Below are positions 1-4,460 of a stretch of DNA of 6,378 nucleotides, one piece after another. The stretch's first letter is position 1, and each line of letters begins with the position of its first letter. This DNA is from W0P28-013 sp963638355. GTDB lineage: Bacteria > Bacteroidota > Bacteroidia > Bacteroidales > Paludibacteraceae. Under the pieces are notes generated by a model, which made no database searches, was not told where the DNA came from, and worked only from the letters and a program-made list of their open reading frames with translations. Position numbers and translations under genes: made by a program. The DNA is taken from NCBI GenBank assembly GCA_963638355.1, contig CAVHRT010000096.1:1-6378 (forward strand), given 5' to 3'.

Positions 1-1110
1 GACATACGGTGTGTACGACGTGTTGGTCTCTGGGTCGAAATATTCGATTTTTTTGCCCGAGAATTTGGCATGCTGACTCAAGTCGAAGTTGGTGCGGCTA
101 TGAATGCCCTCCACCTCTTTGAAACCGAATGGCATCTCGAATTCAATGTCGGTAGCAGCGTTGGCATAGTGAGCCAATTTTTCGTGATCGTGGAAACGAT
201 ATTTCTGATCGCCCAAGCCGAGTGCTTTGTGCCATTTCAGACGGAATGCTTTCCAATGTTCGAACCACTCCATTTCGGTACCTGGTTTCACAAAGAACTG
301 CATCTCCATCTGTTCAAATTCGCGCATGCGGAAGATGAATTGGCGCGCAACTATCTCATTTCTAAAGGCTTTACCAATCTGCGCAATACCGAACGGAATT
401 TTCATGCGACCCGTTTTCTGCACATTCAGGTAGTTGACAAAAATGCCCTGCGCCGTTTCGGGACGAAGGTAGATTTTCATTGCGCCATCGGCCGTTGAAC
501 CCATTTCGGTGGTGAACATCAGGTTGAATTGACGCACATCGGTCCAGTTTTTGGTGCCGCTGATTGGGCAAACTATCTCTTCGTCTTCGATAATCTGCTT
601 CAATTCGGCCAAATCCATGGCGTTCATGGCTTTGGCGTAACGCTCGTGCAGAGCATCGCGTTTGCGCTGATGCTCAATCACATTCACGCTGGTGGCGCGG
701 TATTTTGCCTCGTCGAACGATTCGCCGAAACGTTTGCGCGCTTTTGCCACCTCTTTTTCAATCTTTTCGTCGTATTTTGCTATCTGATCTTCAATCAAAA
801 CATCGGCGCGGTAGCGTTTTTTGCTGTCGCGATTGTCGATGAGCGGATCGTTGAACGCATCGACATGACCCGAGGCTTTCCAAGTGGTTGGGTGCATAAA
901 AATGGCAGCATCGATGCCCACAATGTTCTCGTGGAGCAGAATCATGCTATCCCACCAATAGCGTTTGATGTTGTTTTTCAGTTCTACGCCATTTTGCCCG
1001 TAGTCGTAAACAGCGGCCAAGCCATCGTAAATTTCGCTCGATGGGAAGACAAAGCCATACTCTTTGCAGTGGGCAACAAGTTTTTTGAAAACCTCTTCTT
1101 GTGAAGCCAT
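1..1110 (-). CDS. glyS: Glycyl-tRNA synthetase, class II single-chain type (3' part missing at window edge)
   Basis: Charges tRNA-Gly with glycine in the cytoplasm, using ATP. The window holds the first 370 codons. The frame is still open at base 1, so the C-terminal part, with class II motif 3 and the anticodon-binding domain, lies outside; family members are usually around 500 residues. Visible landmarks are GFVFPSSEIYDG (residues 19-30), HPTTWKASGHVDAFNDPL (73-90), LRPETAQGIFVNY (215-227, glycine/ATP pocket), motif 2 beginning FRNEI at 249 and running through RMREFEQMEM (261-270), and GIHSRTNFDL (345-354). This is the homodimeric eukaryote/archaea-like type, not the two-subunit GlyQ/GlyS enzyme. 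An inserted charged helical segment (about 100-160) separates the early and late catalytic parts. The zinc-knuckle region of some relatives is reduced to CPISG (181-185). The ATG at 1110-1108 gives the expected N-terminus; no Shine-Dalgarno is seen, as is usual in Bacteroidota. It has its own promoter about 80 bp upstream. Confidence 0.96.
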   Translation of the reverse strand, partial: MASQEEVFKKLVAHCKEYGFVFPSSEIYDGLAAVYDYGQNGVELKNNIKRYWWDSMILLHENIVGIDAAIFMHPTTWKASGHVDAFNDPLIDNRDSKKRYRADVLIEDQIAKYDEKIEKEVAKARKRFGESFDEAKYRATSVNVIEHQRKRDALHERYAKAMNAMDLAELKQIIEDEEIVCPISGTKNWTDVRQFNLMFTTEMGSTADGAMKIYLRPETAQGIFVNYLNVQKTGRMKIPFGIAQIGKAFRNEIVARQFIFRMREFEQMEMQFFVKPGTEMEWFEHWKAFRLKWHKALGLGDQKYRFHDHEKLAHYANAATDIEFEMPFGFKEVEGIHSRTNFDLSQHAKFSGKKIEYFDPETNTSYTPYV

Positions 1111-1158
1111 ATCTTTGTTTAGTTTGAAAATTTGAGAGAAAGATTTTGCGAAAATTCG

Positions 1159-1174
1159 ACTCGAAAAATCGAGT
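1159..1174 (-). promoter_or_regulatory. Perfect hairpin in the glyS 5' leader
   Basis: The minus strand reads ACTCGA-TTTT-TCGAGT, a perfect 6-bp inverted repeat with a 4-nt loop. It lies between the predicted glyS promoter and the start codon, about 10 nt after the expected transcription start and 48 nt before the ATG. No uridine run follows, so it does not look like a terminator. It could stabilise the mRNA 5' end or be a protein-binding palindrome. It is too small to be a T-box, and no specifier or T-box sequence is seen. The symmetry is seen directly; the role is inferred. Confidence 0.4.
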
Positions 1175-1189
1175 GTAGTTTTCAACCTG

Positions 1190-1221
1190 CAAAGGTACGA
1201 TTTTTTTCTTGAAAATTACAA
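1190..1221 (-). promoter_or_regulatory. Bacteroidota-type promoter for glyS
   Basis: On the minus strand, TTG (1221-1219) is followed after 21 bases by TACCTTTG (1197-1190). This matches the Bacteroidota primary sigma factor consensus (-33 TTTG/TTG and -7 TAnnTTTG). Transcription would begin near 1183-1185, giving a leader of about 75 nt before the glyS ATG. The spacer is AT-rich with a run of T on the plus strand (1201-1207). It sits after the nadD stop codon, so glyS can be transcribed independently of the genes upstream. Confidence 0.75.
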
Positions 1222-1251
1222 GGAAATCGAAAAATAGCGCAAAAAGTGCGT

Positions 1252-1824
1252 TTATAGGGATTTTTTTCGCCTAAAATTGGCGATTTCATTTTCGACGCAC
1301 TCTGGCACGAGCGAATGAATGCTCTGCCCTGCTGCTAGGCGTTGGCGCACTTCGGTGGCCGAAATATCGTAGAGCGGCGCATCGACGGCACGGATTTGCG
1401 GGAAACGCTCGCTATCGAGCGCAAAACCTGTGCGCGGATAGCACCACACTTCGAAATCGCGGAGAATGGTCTGATAGTCGCGCCAGCGGTCGAACGAGGC
1501 GGCATTGTCGGCACCGATGAGCAGCACAAAACTGTATTCAGGGTGCTGCGCCTGCAACGCTCGCAATGTATTTATGGTGTAGTTCGGCTTTGGCAACGAA
1601 AATTCCACATCGCACACACGCAAATGCGGTTTATCTTGCAAAGCCAACTGCGCAAGATGCAGGCGAAAACGATCGTCCCACAACTGCGAGGCGGCTTTCA
1701 GCGGATTTTGCGGCGAGACAACCAGCCAAACCTCGTCGAGACCGCACTGCACAAAATGTTCCGCCAGCACCACATGTCCGCAATGAATGGGATTGAATGA
1801 GCCGAAAAATAGACCGATTTTCAT
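1252..1824 (-). CDS. nadD: Nicotinate-nucleotide adenylyltransferase
   Basis: Joins nicotinate mononucleotide and ATP to give deamido-NAD, the adenylylation step shared by de novo NAD synthesis and the nicotinate salvage (Preiss-Handler) route; cytoplasmic. The 190 residues are a normal full length. Nucleotidyltransferase landmarks are present: GSFNPIHCGH (8-17, the (T/H)xGH ATP motif, with Cys where a hydrophobic residue is common), SPQNPLK (37-43), YTINTL (82-87), GADN (104-107) and ISATEVR (154-160, the SxTxxR-like C-terminal motif). The C-terminus LVPECVENEI is typical. The ATG at 1824-1822 begins directly at the Rossmann strand (MKIGLFFGSFNP), so the start is secure. It begins 19 bp after the aminotransferase stop, with no promoter in the gap, so co-transcription is likely. 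The last codons include a 7-A run (1267-1261). No strong terminator follows. Confidence 0.96.
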   Translation of the reverse strand: MKIGLFFGSFNPIHCGHVVLAEHFVQCGLDEVWLVVSPQNPLKAASQLWDDRFRLHLAQLALQDKPHLRVCDVEFSLPKPNYTINTLRALQAQHPEYSFVLLIGADNAASFDRWRDYQTILRDFEVWCYPRTGFALDSERFPQIRAVDAPLYDISATEVRQRLAAGQSIHSLVPECVENEIANFRRKKSL

Positions 1825-1843
1825 CGATTTTGAAAGGAAAAAT

Positions 1844-3037
1844 CTACTTCAATTTTGCCAACGCCTTCTTCACGCGAGCAAAGGCTTCGGTGAGGTTTTG
1901 ATCGCTGGTAGCGTACGAAAAACGCAGGAAATCGGGCGCACCAAACGCAGAACCGCTCACGCAAGCCACATGCGCCTCATCGAGCAGATACATGGCCAGA
2001 TCAGATGCAGTCTCGATGTGGCGACCATCGGCAGCCATTTTTCCGAAAAATGCCTTGCATTCGGGGAATGCGTAGAACGCTCCCATTGGCTTACGAAGGT
2101 TCAGTCCGGGAATTTCAGCAATGAGCGACACCACCAAGTCGCGGCGACGGCGAAAAGCCTCGCGCATATCTTTCACGCATTGCTGCGGACCACGATAGGC
2201 GGCTTCGGCGGCTTTTTGCGCTATACTGCTCGCGCCAGAAGTATACTGTCCTTGCAGCGTGCTACAAGCCTTTGCCAGCCATTGCGGAGCAGCCACCCAA
2301 CCAAGTCGCCAGCCCGTCATGGCGTAGGCTTTCGACACGCCATTGACTATCGCCACACGGTCGCGCAACTCATCGAACTGCGCTATCGATTCGTGATGAC
2401 CGAGGTAGTTGATATGTTCATAAATTTCATCAGAAATGATGAGAATGTTTGGACAATTTGCCAAAACGACAGCCAAAGCTGACAATTCGTCATGCGTGTA
2501 GACGCTGCCCGTCGGGTTCGATGGCGAGCAAAGAATGAGTGCCTTGGTGCGCGGTGTGATGGCGGCTTCGAGTTGCTCTGGTGTCAGTTTAAAATCATTT
2601 TCCTGCTCGGTATGCACCACAATGGGCGTTCCTTCGGCCATCTTAACCATCTCCACATAACTCACCCAATAAGGCGCAGGCACTATCACCTCGTCGTCGG
2701 CTCCGATTACCGACATCAGCACATTGCACACGGCCTGTTTTGCTCCGTTGGAGCAGACAATTTGCGAAGGCTCGTAGGTGAGACCGTTTTCGCGTTTCAA
2801 CTTATCGCAAATGGCTTCGCGCAACGAGAGATAGCCGGGTACGGGCGAATAGAACGAAAAATTGTCGTCGATGGCTTTTTGCGCGGCTTTTTTAATGTGA
2901 TCGGGCGTGAAAAAATCGGGTTCACCGACGCTCAAATTGATGACATCGATGCCTTTGGCGCGCATTTCGCGGCTTTTCTGCGACATGGCCAGAGTTTCAG
3001 ATTCAGCCATGTTTTTCAATCGTAACGAGAGTTCCAT
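1844..3037 (-). CDS. aspC: Class Ib aspartate aminotransferase (PLP-dependent)
   Basis: Fold-type I PLP enzyme expected to interconvert aspartate plus 2-oxoglutarate with oxaloacetate plus glutamate. From the ATG at 3037-3035 it is 397 residues, the usual length. Visible sites are NLSVGEPDF (34-42), NGAKQ (97-101), the cofactor-stacking Trp in APYWVSY (W124), SPSNPTG (171-177, N174), ISDEIYEH (201-208, D203 facing the pyridine nitrogen), the Schiff-base lysine K236 in SKAYAMTGWR with R244, and the carboxylate-binding arginine R372 in LRFSYA. K100 aligns with the lysine that reads the distal carboxylate in the Thermus class Ib enzyme, which favours aspartate; prephenate or a broader range is possible. 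A TTG at 3052 would add five residues, but it lies inside a tandem repeat, and the ATG start fits homologues. The symbol aspC is by function; E. coli AspC is a different subclass. nadD follows after 19 bp. No consensus promoter is visible upstream. Confidence 0.92.
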   Translation of the reverse strand: MELSLRLKNMAESETLAMSQKSREMRAKGIDVINLSVGEPDFFTPDHIKKAAQKAIDDNFSFYSPVPGYLSLREAICDKLKRENGLTYEPSQIVCSNGAKQAVCNVLMSVIGADDEVIVPAPYWVSYVEMVKMAEGTPIVVHTEQENDFKLTPEQLEAAITPRTKALILCSPSNPTGSVYTHDELSALAVVLANCPNILIISDEIYEHINYLGHHESIAQFDELRDRVAIVNGVSKAYAMTGWRLGWVAAPQWLAKACSTLQGQYTSGASSIAQKAAEAAYRGPQQCVKDMREAFRRRRDLVVSLIAEIPGLNLRKPMGAFYAFPECKAFFGKMAADGRHIETASDLAMYLLDEAHVACVSGSAFGAPDFLRFSYATSDQNLTEAFARVKKALAKLK

Positions 3038-3042
3038 GAGTA

Positions 3043-3082
3043 AAGTTGACAAGTTGACGAGTTGATAAGTTGATAAGTTTAG
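3043..3082. repeat. 8-bp tandem repeat next to the aminotransferase start
   Basis: Plus strand units are AAGTTGAC (3043), AAGTTGAC (3051), GAGTTGAT (3059), AAGTTGAT (3067) and a decayed AAGTTTAG (3075). The array ends 5 bp before the aminotransferase ATG, so it would form the last part of that mRNA's leader, reading as repeated (A/G)TCAACTT. The two first copies are identical and differ from the rest at one or two positions, which suggests expansion of the array by slippage. Confidence 0.85.
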
Positions 3083-3116
3083 TGTGTTAGTCAGAGCCTG
3101 TGGGGCAATTGGATTG

Positions 3117-3152
3117 TTTCTAGTTTCTAGATTTCTAATTTCTAGTTTGAAA
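3117..3152. repeat. 7-bp tandem repeat (TTTCTAG type)
   Basis: Units are TTTCTAG (3117), TTTCTAG (3124), an inserted A at 3131, TTTCTAA (3132), TTTCTAG (3139), then a changed copy TTTGAAA (3146) that matches the unit of the neighbouring arrays. It lies in the recF-aminotransferase spacer and codes for nothing recognisable. Confidence 0.8.
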
Positions 3153-3159
3153 TTGTTTA

Positions 3160-3183
3160 TTTGAAGATTTGAAAATTTGAAAA
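3160..3183. repeat. 8-bp tandem repeat (TTTGAAAA type)
   Basis: Three copies in a row: TTTGAAGA (3160), TTTGAAAA (3168) and TTTGAAAA (3176). The core TTTGAAA is the same as in the arrays on either side, but the period is 8 instead of 7. Confidence 0.8.
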
Positions 3184-3211
3184 TTGCTCATTGTCTTTCT
3201 GTCGTGCGTAA

Positions 3212-3239
3212 TCTGAAATTTGAAATCTGAAATTTGAAA
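3212..3239. repeat. 14-bp direct repeat built of two 7-mers
   Basis: The 14-mer TCTGAAATTTGAAA occurs twice without a gap (3212-3225 and 3226-3239). Each is a pair of heptamers, TCTGAAA and TTTGAAA. It is separated from the TTTGAAAA array by 28 bp of non-repetitive sequence (3184-3211). Confidence 0.85.
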
Positions 3240-3240
3240 T

Positions 3241-3270
3241 TGATTTTGCTCCGCACTGCCCCCAAAATCA
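3241..3270 (-). other. 8-bp inverted repeat downstream of recF
   Basis: TGATTTTG (3241-3248) and CAAAATCA (3263-3270) are perfect reverse complements around a 14-nt loop. The repeat starts 10 bp after the recF stop codon. The stem is AT-rich, and no run of T follows on the minus strand, so it is not a convincing intrinsic terminator. It could be a weak 3'-end stem-loop that protects the recF mRNA. The symmetry is seen; the role is uncertain. Confidence 0.35.
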
Positions 3271-3280
3271 CCAGTGTTCA

Positions 3281-4405
3281 TTATTCATTTTCAACAATCG
3301 TGCCATTCACCACATTGAACAACCGTTGTTCGCCGCCAAATTGTGCCAAAATCTCGTCGAGGTGACCGCTGTTGGTGTCGGTGATGAAAATCTGCCCGAA
3401 GTCGTCGCTTGCCACCAGCTGAATGATGCGCTGCATGCGGTCGGAGTCGAGTTTGTCGAAAATATCATCGAACAAAAGTATCGGTGTGAGTCCGCAAATG
3501 CGCTTCAGAAGCACCAACTGTGCCAATTTCAATGCCACCACAAAAGTCTTGACTTGTCCTTGCGACCCCGTGCGTTTCATCGGGAAATCGGCAAGTGTCA
3601 GCACCAAATCGTCCTTGTGCGAGCCGCGCGTGGTGTAGCCCAAAATGCGGTCGCGACTGCGCACCTCGCGCAACAGTTGGCGCAAATCGCCTCGCTGCGA
3701 ATGCGACTCGTAGGTCAAACCGACCTGTTCGCCATCGTGGGCAATTTTCCCGTAGAATTCCTGAAAAATCGGCACAAAATCAGCTATAAACTGCGTCCGT
3801 TTTGCGAAAATATATTCAGCCTCGACGGCCATTTGCTCCTCGTAAATATCGAGCATAGCAGCATCGGGTTCGGCCTCGGCTTTGAGCAACGCATTACGGT
3901 TTTGCAGTGTAGCATTGTAGCGAATGAGCGCCTCGAGGTAAGGCTTGTCGTACTGCGAAATGGTCGAGTCCATGAACCGCCGACGACACTCACTGCCCTC
4001 GTTTACAAGATCGGCATCGGTGGGCGAGACCAGCACCACAGGCACAAATCCGATGTGTTCCGAAAGGCGTTCGTAGTCCTTCTGATTGCGCTTGAAACGC
4101 TTTTTTGCACGATGCTTCACCGAACACGAAATCACCTCGTCGCTGCCCTGCCGCTCGAATGTGCCTTGAAGCATAAAAAATTCGGCATCGTGCTTCACCA
4201 CTTGCGCATCGATGGGGTTCAGGTGACTTTTGCAAAACGAGAGGTAATAAACCGCGTCCAAAAGGTTGGTTTTGCCCATGCCATTTCGACCCAAAAAGCA
4301 ATTGATTTTTGGAGAAAATTGCAAATCGCACTCAGCAATGTTGCGATAGTTCAATATCGAAATCCGTTTAAGATACAAGGCAAAATTATTACTTGCGAAT
4401 ACCAT
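3281..4405 (-). CDS. recF: DNA replication and repair protein RecF
   Basis: SMC-like ATPase that binds DNA and, with RecO and RecR, helps load RecA at single-strand gaps and stalled forks. It is 374 residues, the normal length. The order of motifs is complete: N-terminal strand LKRISILNYRNI (12-23), Walker A GRNGMGKT (39-46) followed by NLLDAVYYLSF, GSHKDDL (261-267), ABC signature SQGQ (281-284), Walker B ILLFDDIFDKLD (309-320, D313/D314) and the TDTN segment (342-345). Arm residues about 150-250 are helical and charged. The ATG at 4405 leaves about 9 residues before the conserved LYLKRIS; a TTG at codon 10 is a possible alternative start. The DUF4954 gene ends 55 bp upstream; that gap shows no clear promoter, so read-through is possible. 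It is not next to dnaA, dnaN or gyrB here, unlike the classic arrangement in many other phyla. Confidence 0.96.
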   Translation of the reverse strand: MVFASNNFALYLKRISILNYRNIAECDLQFSPKINCFLGRNGMGKTNLLDAVYYLSFCKSHLNPIDAQVVKHDAEFFMLQGTFERQGSDEVISCSVKHRAKKRFKRNQKDYERLSEHIGFVPVVLVSPTDADLVNEGSECRRRFMDSTISQYDKPYLEALIRYNATLQNRNALLKAEAEPDAAMLDIYEEQMAVEAEYIFAKRTQFIADFVPIFQEFYGKIAHDGEQVGLTYESHSQRGDLRQLLREVRSRDRILGYTTRGSHKDDLVLTLADFPMKRTGSQGQVKTFVVALKLAQLVLLKRICGLTPILLFDDIFDKLDSDRMQRIIQLVASDDFGQIFITDTNSGHLDEILAQFGGEQRLFNVVNGTIVENE

Positions 4406-4460
4406 ATCTAGAAATTTTCAGACATTCCATTCGCAACTGATTATCAATCGTTTACAAAAT

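Noticed and set aside
529..1104. Plus-strand open frame of 191 codons, and another at 70-498
   Set aside because: Both lie antisense to glyS, whose minus-strand frame carries all class II GlyRS motifs seen here. The plus-strand products show no recognisable family.
1231..1250. Possible nadD terminator: CGCA-CTTTT-TGCG followed by CTATTTTT on the minus strand
   Set aside because: The stem is only 4 bp and the T-run is broken and slightly distant. Too weak to call.
947..1267. Seven-A run near the end of nadD followed by an open -1 frame that runs into glyS, suggesting programmed frameshifting
   Set aside because: A AAA AAA is a possible slippery site (1267-1261) and the -1 frame is open to 947, but NadD already has its normal length and C-terminus, no strong pseudoknot or stem-loop follows, and the extension resembles nothing known. 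Probably chance.
1787..3025. Plus-strand open frames at 1787-2482 and 2492-3025
   Set aside because: They are antisense to the aminotransferase gene, which has a full set of PLP-enzyme motifs.
3050..3052. TTG start for the aminotransferase, adding five residues
   Set aside because: It lies inside the octamer repeat; the ATG at 3037-3035 fits the usual N-terminus of class Ib enzymes.
3043..3239. CRISPR array
   Set aside because: Units are 7-8 bp and directly tandem with no spacers between them, so this is a microrepeat region, not CRISPR.
4406..4460. Promoter for recF in the 55-bp gap
   Set aside because: A TAAATTTTG string resembles TAnnTTTG but has the wrong internal spacing, and a convincing -33 element would have to lie inside the upstream gene.
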